Source: a virus. Taken from it: a stretch of 28,086 bases of DNA. A model generated the notes under the pieces. The model searched no databases and was not told the DNA's origin. It saw only the letters and a list, made by a program, of their open reading frames with translations. The position numbers were made by a program, and so were the translations under genes. Shown in pieces: positions 19,317 to 28,086 of the stretch (position 1 is its first letter; the number at the start of each line of letters is the position of its first letter). Where the stretch lies: the IMG/VR virus record IMGVR_UViG_3300021964_000390, positions 1-28,086 of that record; one strand, given 5' to 3'.

Positions 19317-21692
19317 TTATCCAAATAATCCAAAGTTAGGTACATAATCTTTTTTTCTTGAGTTAGGGTCTTGTTCTACAACTTGTTTAATATATGTAGA
19401 TATAAACTGAGTAGCTCCCATACCACCTTTTGGATTTGCTTCTTGATATTCTTTATATGCTTGAGATACTTGCATCATAAATTTATTATTACGTGTTAAT
19501 TTATTTACAGTTTTTAATTTATCAGCTTCATCCATACCTTTAACATTAATTGATTTAGAAATATCATCTTTAAACTCTTTAGCAATATTTGTATTGTTTG
19601 ATAATTCTGTTTTATTAAAACTAACTGTTTTAGGTATTGATTTACCTTCTGCTGTAATTTTATCAGCATCTGCTTTAATTCTATTAGATTTTGCGTTCAT
19701 AAAGTTAGCTTCAGCAGTAGATATTGTAGCACCTGCTTTTATCTTATTAATTATTCTTTGAGCTTTCTTTGCTTCAGCATCAGTTTTCATACTTAGTATA
19801 AACTGTTGTTCAGCTACTTTATCATTTGCTATTTCTAATGTAATTGCTTCTGCTTTTTCTTTATTAGCTTTCTTTTTAGACCTAGCAGTATCTGTAGCTT
19901 TTTTACCTTCAAATCCTGCTGCTGCCATTCCATCTGTAATAGCTGCAACAATATTAGGAGCTTTCATAATAGCTTGTCCTGCTTTTATAGCAGCTTGTCC
20001 AAATCCACTTAGCTCTTCATTTCTTATATCTTGTTCTTCTTTTCCTAATCTAGAAATAACATCTTGTTTTACTTTTCTTGCATCACCCATAGCTGATGTA
20101 ACTCCTGAATAATCAGGTGCTTTATATTCTCCTATCTTACTATAAGCTTCTTTTAGTTGTGCTATTTGATTTTTTATAGCTGATTCTTCAGGAGTATTTT
20201 TTTGTACTTGTTCTAATTGTTTTTGTAAAGCTGCTTCTCTTTCTAATGCATCTTGAATACCTGTTTTTATTACATCTTGGTCTATTCTAATTCTTGCATC
20301 TTCTGCTTGTTTATCAGTAATAGGGTCCATACTTATTCCTTTTCTACGTTCCCCTCCAGTTTCATAAAGCACACCTTGCTCTCTTACTTTTTTATTAGCT
20401 TCTTCTGCTTCTTTATCAAAAGCTTCATCTTCTACTCTTTCTTTTTGTTGTTCTTTTGTTTCTGTAAAAGCTCTAGGTGGTTTACTTTTTAATAAATCTT
20501 CTAAACTAAAATCTACACCTCCTACTGTAGGTTTAGATTCTTTATCTCCATATAAATAACGACCAGGTAATGTTGCAGTATCTAATAAACCTTGACCTAT
20601 ACCACCTATATCTCTAACAGTACCTCCTATTACTCTACCTGCAGCAGTTGATTTATCAGGGTCACCAAAACCAAAATAATCTCTAATTTGTTGTCCTATA
20701 CCTTTTCCTTCTTTTGCTTGTACAACAGGTAATCCTGCAATACCACCACCAGTCTCTGCTTGTTTCATACCCATAAATCCACCAGGACTAAACCCACCAA
20801 AGGCACCATATGTACCTAAAGCAGTAGTACCTAATCCTAACAATGATTGTGCAAGACCAGGTTGTTGTGGTTCAGGAGTTCTAGTTATTTGTGTAGCTAT
20901 ATTCGGAAATGATTGTACATAAGATTGATATTCTTTTAATGACTCACTAGGAAATTGTTGTTCTTGTATATATTGTTTATAAGCTTCATCTAATGCTAAT
21001 TGTTGTTGCTGTTGTTTTACATCACCAACTTTACCTATTGCACCTAACTCTTGAGCCTGTGCTGAAAATCCTGCAGGTGCTAATTGTGCTAGTTGTCCTG
21101 CAGCAGCACCTTCTCTTTGTCTTTGTTGATTAATAAGAGACATAGCATCTTGATAAGCTTGAGCACTACCTTTAGCTTGTATATCAGCTTGTAATCTTTG
21201 ATTAGCTTCTGATGCCATACCTTCTAGTATACCTTGTCTACTACCACCAAAAGAACCTGCAGCAGCAGCTTGTGCAGCTAACTGAGGAACAACAGTAGAT
21301 TGATATTGTTTTTCTGCTTCTCTTTTTTCTATGTCAACAACTGCTTGTTGATAAGGATTCATATATTCTTGTACTTCATCAGGAGTAACTCTAGCAGCAG
21401 TACCTCTAGTTAATGCTTCTGCTTCTGCAAACTTAGGAGCTTGTGTTCCTTGTAATCCTGCTATACCTGAAAATAATTGTTCTTGTTCTGGAGTATACCC
21501 TGCAATAGTTTTACCTTCATATATAGGAGCTCCTGCTTCCATCTTCTGTTTATATAAAGCTTCAGCTTCTTTTAAAAGCTTTTCATAATAAGGTGCTATT
21601 TGTTTTGGTAACTCTTGTGTAGTTACTGCAGCAGCTTGAGGTTGTTGTTGTTTTTGAGTTCCTATTCCAAATAAAGATGATAAACTAGCCAT
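19317..21692 (-). CDS. Internal virion protein, coiled-coil and glutamine/alanine rich
   Basis: 791 residues. The N-terminus is Gln/Ala-rich and then follows a pattern common in marine phage virion proteins: APYYEKLLKEAEALYKQ, GAPIYEGKTIAGYTPEQEQLF, MNPYQQAVVDIEKREAE, AAAAGSFGGSRQGILEG. A glycine-rich hydrophobic stretch (LGLGTTALGTYGAFGG) comes near residue 290 and long coiled coil occupies about 440-660 (EDEAFDKEAEEANKKVREQ; KEQLEQVQKN-like). It lies between two other presumed ejection proteins, so it is probably part of the ejected complex. TAATG couples it to the upstream gene, with AAAGGAG before the ATG. Confidence 0.72.
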   Translation of the reverse strand: MASLSSLFGIGTQKQQQPQAAAVTTQELPKQIAPYYEKLLKEAEALYKQKMEAGAPIYEGKTIAGYTPEQEQLFSGIAGLQGTQAPKFAEAEALTRGTAARVTPDEVQEYMNPYQQAVVDIEKREAEKQYQSTVVPQLAAQAAAAGSFGGSRQGILEGMASEANQRLQADIQAKGSAQAYQDAMSLINQQRQREGAAAGQLAQLAPAGFSAQAQELGAIGKVGDVKQQQQQLALDEAYKQYIQEQQFPSESLKEYQSYVQSFPNIATQITRTPEPQQPGLAQSLLGLGTTALGTYGAFGGFSPGGFMGMKQAETGGGIAGLPVVQAKEGKGIGQQIRDYFGFGDPDKSTAAGRVIGGTVRDIGGIGQGLLDTATLPGRYLYGDKESKPTVGGVDFSLEDLLKSKPPRAFTETKEQQKERVEDEAFDKEAEEANKKVREQGVLYETGGERRKGISMDPITDKQAEDARIRIDQDVIKTGIQDALEREAALQKQLEQVQKNTPEESAIKNQIAQLKEAYSKIGEYKAPDYSGVTSAMGDARKVKQDVISRLGKEEQDIRNEELSGFGQAAIKAGQAIMKAPNIVAAITDGMAAAGFEGKKATDTARSKKKANKEKAEAITLEIANDKVAEQQFILSMKTDAEAKKAQRIINKIKAGATISTAEANFMNAKSNRIKADADKITAEGKSIPKTVSFNKTELSNNTNIAKEFKDDISKSINVKGMDEADKLKTVNKLTRNNKFMMQVSQAYKEYQEANPKGGMGATQFISTYIKQVVEQDPNSRKKDYVPNFGLFG

Positions 21693-23344
21693 TATGCAAT
21701 ACTCCTTTGTAATGGTACTAAGCTTCTTATCCCATCTATTTCATTAGGTTGCTCTGGTGTACCATATGCTTTTTCTCTAATTTGTTCTATTGTTTTATCC
21801 ATTACCTTTGCTCCTTCTTCAGCATTACCACCACCTAATGCTGCCATTGTATAACTATCAACTACATACTCACTAGGACTAACAGCTAATGTTCCTACTT
21901 GTTCTCTTCCTTTTCTAATAGGCATATATACATTATCTTCCATACCTCCACCATTACCAGGAACTCTACCACTAAATTCACCACCTGCTGCTGTTTGCAT
22001 AGGTCTTCCACCACCTGAAGCAACAAATCTATTTACTGCACTTTGTTCATTTGCATATTGTGTTGGTTGTAATTTTTTAAAATAATTAGCTGTATAAGAT
22101 TGGTAATCAGGAAAGTAATCTTTATAAGGTGAGTTTAAAAAATCTTCTTCACTTTCAAGAAACTTTTCTTGTTCTCTAGCCATTGCTGAAGCATCTGCTG
22201 CCATCTCACCAATCTGTGTAGGTGCTATAGCTTTACCAAATTTACCTGCAGTTCCTAATAAATTAATTGTACCATCAGGTTTTCTTTTAATAAAATCAGT
22301 TGCCATTTCTTTATACATTTCTGGACTTGTAACTCTATCACCTATAGCTTTATAAGTATCTGCACTTGTTACTTTATCTCCTATACCTTGATAAAATTCT
22401 TTACTACCTAATTTATTTAATAAACTTTTATCTGCAGAAATAACATTTGCAGGTTTATCTACTTGTCCTGCAAAATTAAATGTTGTATCTTTTATACCAC
22501 TACCAATACTTGCACTTTTTCCTCCTACATCTGCAACACCTTGTCCTGTATAACTAGGAGAACTTATAAAACTTGGGTCTGTTATACCTTTTACTTGTCC
22601 TGTATTAAAAGAACCTCCTGCTAATTTATTACCTATACCTTTTCCAACACCTGCTGTTACACCTGCAAATAATGCTGACTTTAAAGCATCCTTAGGTTTT
22701 TGTCCTGCTAATAAACTACCAAGTCCTGTACCTAATGCTGTTGAAGCACCAAAACCAAAAGCAGTTCCTGTCATTCCTAAAGCATATGGTGCAGCAATAC
22801 CTAATACTATAGGTGCTAATACTTTAAATGCTTTAGATTTAGCAACACTTTTAACACCTCTAACTATTGCTCTAGGTATACTTGTAACTTTTTTAAATAT
22901 TTTACCTAAACTAAAAGCTTCTGGTAAACCAGTAACAGGATTGTAAGTTAATTGACCCATTGAATGTAAACCACTTAATTCCTCAGCAGTCATATGTACT
23001 AATTCAGTATCACCCATACGACCCATACCTGCTAAACCTCTAGCTGCTTCTTTTAATTCAGCAACATCTCCTGCATATTCTTCTTGCATTTCTGGTGGTA
23101 CTTGCTCTGCTATTTGCATACCTTGTTCAGCTCCTTGCATTGCAGCTTCTTCTGGATTCATAGGTTGTTCCATAGGCATATCTTCAGGCATCATACTTGC
23201 TAGTCCACCTTCTTCTCTTTGAATTACAGGTCGTTGCATCATACTTTGATAACCCCTTAAACGTCTTAAAGCATCAGGACTATTTATCATTGCTAATTGA
23301 TTATCTAGTGTTTCTACTCTAGACATAGGAGATGGTACCATCAT
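21692..23344 (-). CDS. Virion protein with glycine/alanine-rich hydrophobic core, probably internal
   Basis: 550 residues. The N-terminal 100 residues are Met/Gln/Glu-rich (PEDMPMEQPMNPEEAAMQG). GDTELVHMTAEELSGLHSMGQLTYNPVTGLPEAF (near 110-145) is a recurrent pattern in marine phage proteins. A hydrophobic Gly/Ala region (VLAPIVLGIAAPYALGMTGTAFGFG and following, near 175-240) could insert into a membrane. The C-terminus has a GRVPGNGGGMEDNVYMPI segment followed by LAVSPSEYVVDSYTMAALGGGN, again typical of such proteins. The ATGA overlap upstream and TAATG downstream place it in the ejection-protein operon. Exact function unknown. Confidence 0.68.
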   Translation of the reverse strand: MMVPSPMSRVETLDNQLAMINSPDALRRLRGYQSMMQRPVIQREEGGLASMMPEDMPMEQPMNPEEAAMQGAEQGMQIAEQVPPEMQEEYAGDVAELKEAARGLAGMGRMGDTELVHMTAEELSGLHSMGQLTYNPVTGLPEAFSLGKIFKKVTSIPRAIVRGVKSVAKSKAFKVLAPIVLGIAAPYALGMTGTAFGFGASTALGTGLGSLLAGQKPKDALKSALFAGVTAGVGKGIGNKLAGGSFNTGQVKGITDPSFISSPSYTGQGVADVGGKSASIGSGIKDTTFNFAGQVDKPANVISADKSLLNKLGSKEFYQGIGDKVTSADTYKAIGDRVTSPEMYKEMATDFIKRKPDGTINLLGTAGKFGKAIAPTQIGEMAADASAMAREQEKFLESEEDFLNSPYKDYFPDYQSYTANYFKKLQPTQYANEQSAVNRFVASGGGRPMQTAAGGEFSGRVPGNGGGMEDNVYMPIRKGREQVGTLAVSPSEYVVDSYTMAALGGGNAEEGAKVMDKTIEQIREKAYGTPEQPNEIDGIRSLVPLQRSIA

Positions 23345-23544
23345 TTTACACCTCTATTATTTATATTCATATTTTTATTTGTGAAATTATTATTATTACT
23401 ATTATACACCATTTTGTTTGAGTTCACCATAGGTTGCACAGGTTTTTGTAACGTATACATATTAGGTGGTATTACTTGACCAGTATTTATATTACCTATA
23501 TATGTACTATTATTTACAAAGTTAAAATAATCTTTTGTATTCAT
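23341..23544 (-). CDS. Small asparagine-rich protein of unknown function
   Basis: 67 residues if started at the ATG in TAATG at 23544, preferred over an in-frame ATG at 23562 inside the preceding gene because the overlap pattern matches the other junctions and GGGAG lies 11 bases upstream. The C-terminal half is Asn-rich and low in complexity, reflecting TTA/ATT-type triplets of the AT-rich genome. Its stop overlaps the next start (ATGA). No family is recognised; a small virion assembly factor is possible. Confidence 0.6.
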   Translation of the reverse strand: MNTKDYFNFVNNSTYIGNINTGQVIPPNMYTLQKPVQPMVNSNKMVYNSNNNNFTNKNMNINNRGVK

Positions 23545-23822
23545 TAGTTTAAATTCTCCCATGCTTGTGTTGCTGTGGTACTAACGTACCCTTTAAATTT
23601 TCCTGCTGATGCTGCATATGCTATATCACCTCTTTGTGGATTACCTATTTCTGTTATTGTTACAACAGCATAAATATTACTTGAAGGACTAGCCTCTACT
23701 TGTATATCTCTTGTGTCTAATTCATTAATTAAAGCTGCACCCCATTGTTGTACATACTCATAAAATTCTTTTGCTTCTGCTTCTGTGTTTACAAACTTTG
23801 GTAGCTCTGGGTATCGTGCCAT
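23544..23822 (-). CDS. Small structural-region protein (92 residues)
   Basis: Begins in a TAATG overlap with the gp10-like gene. The first part is helical and acidic (ELPKFVNTEAEAKEFYEYVQQWGAALINELDTRD) and the second contains beta strands (NIYAVVTITEIGNPQRGDIAYAASAGKFKGYVS). Its place directly after the tail stabilisation protein suggests a tail or neck accessory, and similar small proteins recur at this place in marine podophages, but no named family can be claimed from the sequence. Confidence 0.68.
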   Translation of the reverse strand: MARYPELPKFVNTEAEAKEFYEYVQQWGAALINELDTRDIQVEASPSSNIYAVVTITEIGNPQRGDIAYAASAGKFKGYVSTTATQAWENLN

Positions 23823-25687
23823 TATCTTTTACCATCTGGTTGTATAGCTAAACGAATGGACCCCCATCTCCAACTCGTTCCTGCTGAATTACATGATACC
23901 CTTACTCTTCCCTGTCTTCCTCTTGCTCGCATATCTATCTTAGCTGTATTGTTTGTTACTGTATGTGGTGGACTAGGTTTCTCTCTTGATGTATCACTTT
24001 CAGGAAAGTCTTTTGTTTTAATTGAAAAAGTTAATGCACCATCATTAATTGTAAAGTCAGGTATTACTCTAGATAAAAACATAATATCATTTCCATCTAC
24101 CATATCAAAATCTGCTGATTCTATAAATGAAGACATTGGTTGACCATCTTCTGTATACATTCCATCAGGTTCATTGTTATATAAATTATTATTATTATTT
24201 TTTGTTCCTGTTGTTATTGTATTTCCAAACACATGTTTATCTGCAAAGGTTGTAAATATACTAGAACCATATGTCCAATAGTTTTCATCAGGAGACCATA
24301 TAACATAACTATCACATTCAGTAGAATTAGTTGAAGGATATAACCATATAATTTCTTTAAACTCAGAATTAATACCACAAAATATTTTATCTTTTTGGTC
24401 TACATTTAATCTATCAAATATATGTCTTCGTACAGTACAATCTAAATTTCTAACCTGTCCATCAAAAGCATAAAAATTATCATAACCCATCCATACACTT
24501 CTACCATCATAATCAACTGCAGCATGTGGTGCTATTAATCCACAGTTACTTCCTAATTGATTAAACTTAAATATAAAAGGTGGACCAGTAAATTGCATAG
24601 CCCATAAAGAACTATCTGTCCATATATTAATAGCATTTCTACTACGTACTCCACCAACTATCTCTGTACCATCTGTTAATAAAGTTTCTCCTGATGTAGA
24701 ATTAATAGAAGGAACCCAATTAGTAAAGTCTTCTTGATTAGACCATTTAACTAGCATAGGTTCAAATGTTCCATTAGGGTTTGCTGTTGTATTAAACTGA
24801 TTTGTACCTAGACAAACTAAGTGTCTATCATTAGGTGATACGACTATAGAATTAACTGTAGTAGGTGTTGAATTAGTAGCACCTGAAACTAATGTAGCTC
24901 TTGTAGGACTTGTTGATGCATCTGTATCAAAAAAGTATATTGAACTACCTCTTCTATTTGCAACTACATCTTCACCCCAGTTATCTAAACTCCATTGTGT
25001 TATTTGACTAGAAAAATCACTAGCTCCTATAGATGTCGGACTATTCCATCCTCTAGCTCCTCCAATACTTACACCTGCATTATAAGAAGCAGCACCATAA
25101 CCTAAACCTGTTGCTGCAGCATCTACACCATTACTTAATAAATAATGTATTGTTCCACCACCTGCAGATGATTGAGCAGCACTAGATGTAGTAGCTACTG
25201 ATAAAGCAAATGTATTTGAATTAATAACACTAACAGGATAGGTTGTTGTTCCTAATAATATATTACCACCAATAGTAGTAGAGCTTGTAAAGAAAACAAA
25301 ATCACCTGTTGTTCTACCATGAGCTGTTGCAGATACTGTTACTGTATTAGAACTAATAGCACAAGTAAAAGAATTAGTTAATGTAGTACTTGCAGATACA
25401 GGAGTAATATCAAATATTTGGTCACCATTATGTTCATATAACATTTGAGATGTACCAAAAGCTGCTCTTTTAAATTGGTCATTATCAGACCATGTAATTA
25501 AATCTCTTGCTGCACCATTAAATGTAGCAGATACTTTTGTTTCATAACCACCTATATTCTCTGGTTTACCTGCTCTGAAACGTACCTTATCAACATCATA
25601 CCATGCACCTTTTTCTGCATACTGTGTTGATTCTCTGTAGATTCCAGGCTTGAAATCCATCTTTACTAATTTAGAACTTGTTGACAT
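23822..25687 (-). CDS. Tail/neck stabilisation protein, P22 gp10-like
   Basis: 621 residues, largely beta. The N-terminus FKPGIYRESTQYAEKGAWYDVDKVRFRAGKPENIGGYE is the strongly conserved start of the phage stabilisation family (packaged-DNA stabilisation, P22 gp10): P-G-I, then W-Y-D-x-D-K-V-R-F-R-x-G-x-P-E-x-I-G-G. Later segments SLWAMQFTGPPFIFKFNQLG and VDYDGRSVWMGYDNFYAFDG are beta-propeller-like blades. A Ser/Thr-rich insert (about 95-190) contains a typical viral beta domain (ATAHGRTTGDFVFF). It would sit at the neck, plugging the portal and joining head to tail. AGGA precedes the ATG. Confidence 0.82.
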   Translation of the reverse strand: MSTSSKLVKMDFKPGIYRESTQYAEKGAWYDVDKVRFRAGKPENIGGYETKVSATFNGAARDLITWSDNDQFKRAAFGTSQMLYEHNGDQIFDITPVSASTTLTNSFTCAISSNTVTVSATAHGRTTGDFVFFTSSTTIGGNILLGTTTYPVSVINSNTFALSVATTSSAAQSSAGGGTIHYLLSNGVDAAATGLGYGAASYNAGVSIGGARGWNSPTSIGASDFSSQITQWSLDNWGEDVVANRRGSSIYFFDTDASTSPTRATLVSGATNSTPTTVNSIVVSPNDRHLVCLGTNQFNTTANPNGTFEPMLVKWSNQEDFTNWVPSINSTSGETLLTDGTEIVGGVRSRNAINIWTDSSLWAMQFTGPPFIFKFNQLGSNCGLIAPHAAVDYDGRSVWMGYDNFYAFDGQVRNLDCTVRRHIFDRLNVDQKDKIFCGINSEFKEIIWLYPSTNSTECDSYVIWSPDENYWTYGSSIFTTFADKHVFGNTITTGTKNNNNNLYNNEPDGMYTEDGQPMSSFIESADFDMVDGNDIMFLSRVIPDFTINDGALTFSIKTKDFPESDTSREKPSPPHTVTNNTAKIDMRARGRQGRVRVSCNSAGTSWRWGSIRLAIQPDGKR

Positions 25688-25694
25688 TTAAATC

Positions 25695-26615
25695 CTAATC
25701 AAAGTTTTTTAATAATGCTGCGTCTATTGTTGTTGCACTTCTTGTGCTATATAATAATATATCTACATCTGCTGCACCTGTACTTAATGTTGGTGCTGCT
25801 CCAGATACAAATTGATAAGCAGAGTTATAAGATAATGTTCTACTACCTGTTCCATCTTGTATAACATATATCTGTCCTGTTTGTCCTGCTACTGCATTAG
25901 TAGGTGCTGCTAATGTTCTATTACCACCTATAGTAACTAAGAAGTTATTACCTAATGCAAAGTCTACTGCTATACTTGCAGCATCTGTTAATGTTGTTAT
26001 TGGGTTATATGCTCTAGCAGATGTTCCTACTTTTAATGAACCTGCTTCTACTACAAAGTCTCCACGTACAGTTGTATTAGCTGTTACTGAACTTCTTACA
26101 TATCTTGCATCAGCTATAGATACATCAGGTACATCTGTTGTTCCTGTTCCTACATCTGCAGAAGCTGCTGTACCAAATCCTTGTCCTTTTGTATTAGTTG
26201 CAAAGACACTTGTACCATCACAAATAACTAAACCTATTGCACCAAAAGGAACTGTATATCCTGTACCACTTGCTGTTTTAATTTTAACTATATCTGATGC
26301 TGTTGTATTTGCAGATACTTTATTATTAATAACATAACCTTTAGATTGAGCAGGTATTATCATTGATATAGTATTATGACTACCACCTACTGAACCTTTT
26401 AATTCTATAAAAGCATTACGTGGTACATCACTTGCACCATCTACTGCTGATAATGTTACTGTAGCTGCTGCTCCTAGTTCTACTGTTGTATAACCTGCAA
26501 TAGCATCATCTACTAAACTTATCATACCATCATTTAATACAGTACCCCAAGTATTTGGATTATCTCCATCTCCTTGTTTTACTAGTCTTAACCTGCTTGT
26601 ATATGATGCTGTCAT
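25695..26615 (-). CDS. Tail fibre / appendage protein
   Basis: 306 residues. The N-terminus MTASYTSRLRLVKQGDGDNPNTWGTVLNDGMISLVDDAIAG is the typical start of many marine phage tail fibre proteins (S-x-L-x-L-x-K-x-x-G-D-N-P-x-T-W-G, then N-x-x-x-x-L-x-D-x-A-I), likely the virion-attachment part. The rest is Thr/Ala/Gly-rich beta sequence with a trimer-like repeat in the middle (ADARYVRSS, KVGTSARAYNP) and a C-terminal domain (NFLVTIGGNRTLAAPTNAVAGQTGQIYV). It probably contributes to host recognition. A good AGGAG precedes the ATG. Confidence 0.8.
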   Translation of the reverse strand: MTASYTSRLRLVKQGDGDNPNTWGTVLNDGMISLVDDAIAGYTTVELGAAATVTLSAVDGASDVPRNAFIELKGSVGGSHNTISMIIPAQSKGYVINNKVSANTTASDIVKIKTASGTGYTVPFGAIGLVICDGTSVFATNTKGQGFGTAASADVGTGTTDVPDVSIADARYVRSSVTANTTVRGDFVVEAGSLKVGTSARAYNPITTLTDAASIAVDFALGNNFLVTIGGNRTLAAPTNAVAGQTGQIYVIQDGTGSRTLSYNSAYQFVSGAAPTLSTGAADVDILLYSTRSATTIDAALLKNFD

Positions 26616-26624
26616 TTATTTCTC

Positions 26625-26915
26625 CTATTCAAATATAAATTCTTGTTGACCACCTATGAGACCACAAGTGATTTTGTCTGTTCCTGTTATCATAATTAAC
26701 CAATTACCTTTATTCTTATTAGTATATACTTCTAAAATATTATTATTAGAGGTTACTGCAAAAGCTGTTCTAGTGAGAGCTAATCTATTTTCTAAATCAT
26801 TAACTGCAAAGTCTCTGTCTGCACATACATAAGTTGTTGTAAGTTTTCTATTTATAATATTATTACTAAAAGATATACTAGTAATAAAAAATAATAATAT
26901 TACTAGATACTTCAT
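26625..26915 (-). CDS. Small exported protein with signal peptide, unknown function
   Basis: 96 residues. A clear N-terminal signal sequence (MKYLVILLFFITSISFS) with probable cleavage near residue 17-18 is followed by a mixed domain with two cysteines (YVCADRD near 31; KITCGLIGG near 84), perhaps a disulphide in the periplasm. It has no lipobox. It starts in a TAATG overlap with a 25-codon ORF. Exported small proteins inside tail-gene clusters sometimes act in superinfection exclusion or receptor masking; that is speculation here. Confidence 0.7.
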   Translation of the reverse strand: MKYLVILLFFITSISFSNNIINRKLTTTYVCADRDFAVNDLENRLALTRTAFAVTSNNNILEVYTNKNKGNWLIMITGTDKITCGLIGGQQEFIFE

Positions 26916-26992
26916 TAGTTATCACACTCACAAAGTTTACCAAATAATCTTTTTTTAAACTTTTTATAAAACTTTTTAATTCTATCTAACAT
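26915..26992 (-). CDS. Possible very small basic peptide (25 residues)
   Basis: A short ORF starts inside the last codons of the 212-residue gene (ATG overlapping its stop region) and ends in TAATG on the exported-protein gene, exactly filling the interval. The product is MLDRIKKFYKKFKKRL followed by FGKLCECDN: a lysine/arginine-rich amphipathic helix with a C-x-C tail. The ribosome site is weak. It may be a real peptide or just a translational bridge that couples its neighbours. Confidence 0.4.
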   Translation of the reverse strand: MLDRIKKFYKKFKKRLFGKLCECDN

Positions 26993-27620
26993 ACTGCTTA
27001 ACATCATAATCATCACTCCATCTGTTTACTCTTGCTACTTCTGTTACATTACCATCACTATCTCTAGTGTCTTCATATAATGCTTTAAATGCTGCCATAT
27101 CACTTGCACCATCTATAGCTGCTTCAATAGCTGCACAATCTGTCTTAATGTCTCCTACATATGTTCCAACAGCACTTGGTATAGTTGCACTACTATCATA
27201 TGCTAATCGTTCTACAAGCCAATTAAATCTCTTTATAAGACCATTAGCTTGTTGTTTAGCTTTTTCTTTAGCTATAGATTTTAAACCTAATGTTACTCTT
27301 TGATTGCCTTTGTAATCTGTTATTGCATTACCATCTTCATCCACATCATTAGTATCTGTTAATACTTTATCAGTTATAGTATAAGCAGTTGTTACTCTAT
27401 TATTACTAGAATCAAATGTATAGGTAGCTTGTGAAGTATATTGAAATCTATCGTCTCCTTTAGTACCTATATCTTCTACAGGATATATTCCTATAGCAGC
27501 TTTCTCTGCATCTGTATATTTTGTAAACATATTAGATGGATAACGAACCTTACCTATAACAAGAGACTTAGGTCTCTGATATATTTGTTGTATTGTTCCA
27601 TCTGTTACTAAAGCCCACAT
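26982..27620 (-). CDS. Tail-appendage region protein, unknown function
   Basis: 212 residues. The N-terminus MWALVTDGTIQQIYQRPKSLVIGKVRYPSNMFTKYTDAEKAAIGIYPVED is a recurrent pattern in phages (W-A-L-V, D-G-x-I, P-K-x-x-x-I-x-x-x-x-Y-P, then W/Y-T-x-x-E-x-x-x-I-G-I), usually between tail fibre genes and likened to tail-fibre assembly or DUF4376-like proteins. The C-terminal half is helical (SIAKEKAKQQANGLIKRFNWLVERLA; AAIEAAIDGASDMAAFKALYED). GGAG lies seven bases before the ATG. The role is inferred: chaperone or baseplate/fibre joint. Confidence 0.7.
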   Translation of the reverse strand: MWALVTDGTIQQIYQRPKSLVIGKVRYPSNMFTKYTDAEKAAIGIYPVEDIGTKGDDRFQYTSQATYTFDSSNNRVTTAYTITDKVLTDTNDVDEDGNAITDYKGNQRVTLGLKSIAKEKAKQQANGLIKRFNWLVERLAYDSSATIPSAVGTYVGDIKTDCAAIEAAIDGASDMAAFKALYEDTRDSDGNVTEVARVNRWSDDYDVKQYVR

Positions 27621-27631
27621 ATTATTATCTC

Positions 27632-28086
27632 CTAAAAAGTATTGTTATATTTGAATGGCACATCTGCCCAAGCTAAGTAAGCATAAGCCTGACCAGAAGA
27701 ACTGTTTAAATCTACACCACTTGACCTTATTTTAAAACCATTTGATAAAAAATCTATATCTATAGCACCTGCTGTACTTTCTGCTAAATTTCTTTGACCA
27801 TATAAATATAAATCTATTACATTATGTGTTGACCTAGCTGTATCAAAAAAGAACCATGTTTGTCCTGATTCTAATGCTTTAATAATTATTAAACGAGGTC
27901 TAAATCCTAGATATGTAAAAGGTCCATCAGTATTTGCATTTGCAATATATTGTCCAAATTTACTAAATCCTTCTATTGATTTTAAAACATAGGCAAAATA
28001 TGTTCTTCCACTTGTATCAGCTGAACCTGTGACTGTAAAGTTGCTTGAAGTAGTTGCAGATACATAAGTTGTATTTTGTCTAGCAT
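27632..28086 (-). CDS. DUF7483-type tail protein, C-terminal part (5' end outside window)
   Basis: The minus-strand frame is open to the end of the window, giving the last 150 residues. The pattern FAYVLKSIEGFSKFGQYI, NANTDGPFTYLGFRPRLIIIKA, WFFFDTAR, IDFLSNGFKIR and the end YAYLAWADVPFKYNN matches the DUF7483 domain that is frequent in marine phage tail or fibre proteins. It likely ends a larger appendage protein whose N-terminus lies beyond 28086. The stop is followed by GGAG and the 212-residue gene, so both are in one operon. Confidence 0.82.
   Translation of the reverse strand, partial: ARQNTTYVSATTSSNFTVTGSADTSGRTYFAYVLKSIEGFSKFGQYIANANTDGPFTYLGFRPRLIIIKALESGQTWFFFDTARSTHNVIDLYLYGQRNLAESTAGAIDIDFLSNGFKIRSSGVDLNSSSGQAYAYLAWADVPFKYNNTF

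Noticed and set aside
23385-23410. Minus-strand TATAAT-like box near 23395-23405 as a promoter for the ejection-protein genes
   Set aside because: No recognisable -35 box at 16-18 bases, and the site lies inside an Asn-rich AT-repetitive coding stretch.
1-28086. tRNA genes, integrase or attachment site
   Set aside because: No cloverleaf-like sequence, recombinase motif or duplicated att-like core was seen on either strand.

Overview
The window looks like about 28 kb of an AT-rich (roughly 30% G+C by eye) lytic podovirus-type phage genome, cut at both ends. Evidence: a T7-like replication set (gp4-type helicase, family A DNA polymerase, gp2.5-type single-strand binding protein, two PD-(D/E)XK nucleases), very large internal virion proteins, a P22 gp10-like tail protein, DUF7483-type and other tail-appendage proteins, and almost no intergenic DNA. 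The style of the proteins (DUF3310, class II ribonucleotide reductase, Hsp20, MptE-like glycan proteins, 3TM holin) is that of marine phages; a SAR11-like or other AT-rich bacterioplankton host is an inference from composition only. I see no integrase, tRNA, CRISPR array, insertion sequence or RNA polymerase gene.

Left arm, plus strand, 1-7251: replication and nucleotide supply. Order: helicase C-terminus, zinc-ribbon protein, DNA polymerase, endonuclease, a consensus sigma70 promoter, single-strand binding protein, a structured RNA element, Cas4/RecB-like exonuclease, two small unknown proteins, a DUF3310 protein, adenosylcobalamin-dependent ribonucleotide reductase, and an overlooked 39-codon membrane peptide overlapping its end.

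Middle, plus strand, 7259-12679: first hsp20, with its own near-consensus host promoter and a good intrinsic terminator; then a tightly overlapping string of seven genes: glycosyltransferase, a three-domain glycosyltransferase/methyltransferase-like/MptE-like protein, a methyltransferase, a holin, two small proteins (one of 42 residues) and a terminase small subunit. Nearly every junction is ATGA, TAATG or end-to-end, so translation is probably coupled.

Right arm, minus strand, 28086 down to 12663: tail appendages, a gp10-like tail protein, small structural proteins, three large presumed internal/ejection proteins (550, 791 and 1214 residues), a membrane-anchored coiled-coil protein, two very lysine-rich proteins (one with perfect tandem repeats), an M15 peptidase endolysin and a tail-anchored membrane protein. 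The two arms are transcribed toward each other and the last genes overlap by 17 bp at 12663-12679. Portal, capsid and large terminase genes are not in the window and presumably lie beyond 28086.

Together: the left arm replicates DNA and makes dNTPs, the middle cassette adds chaperone, glycan-modifying, holin and packaging-initiation functions, and the right arm builds tail and ejection machinery and supplies the cell-wall enzyme. The most unusual parts are the structured RNA sitting on the start of the exonuclease gene, the hsp20 unit, the three-domain glycan protein in a cassette with lysis and packaging genes, the split of holin and endolysin over converging strands, and the lysine-repeat protein.
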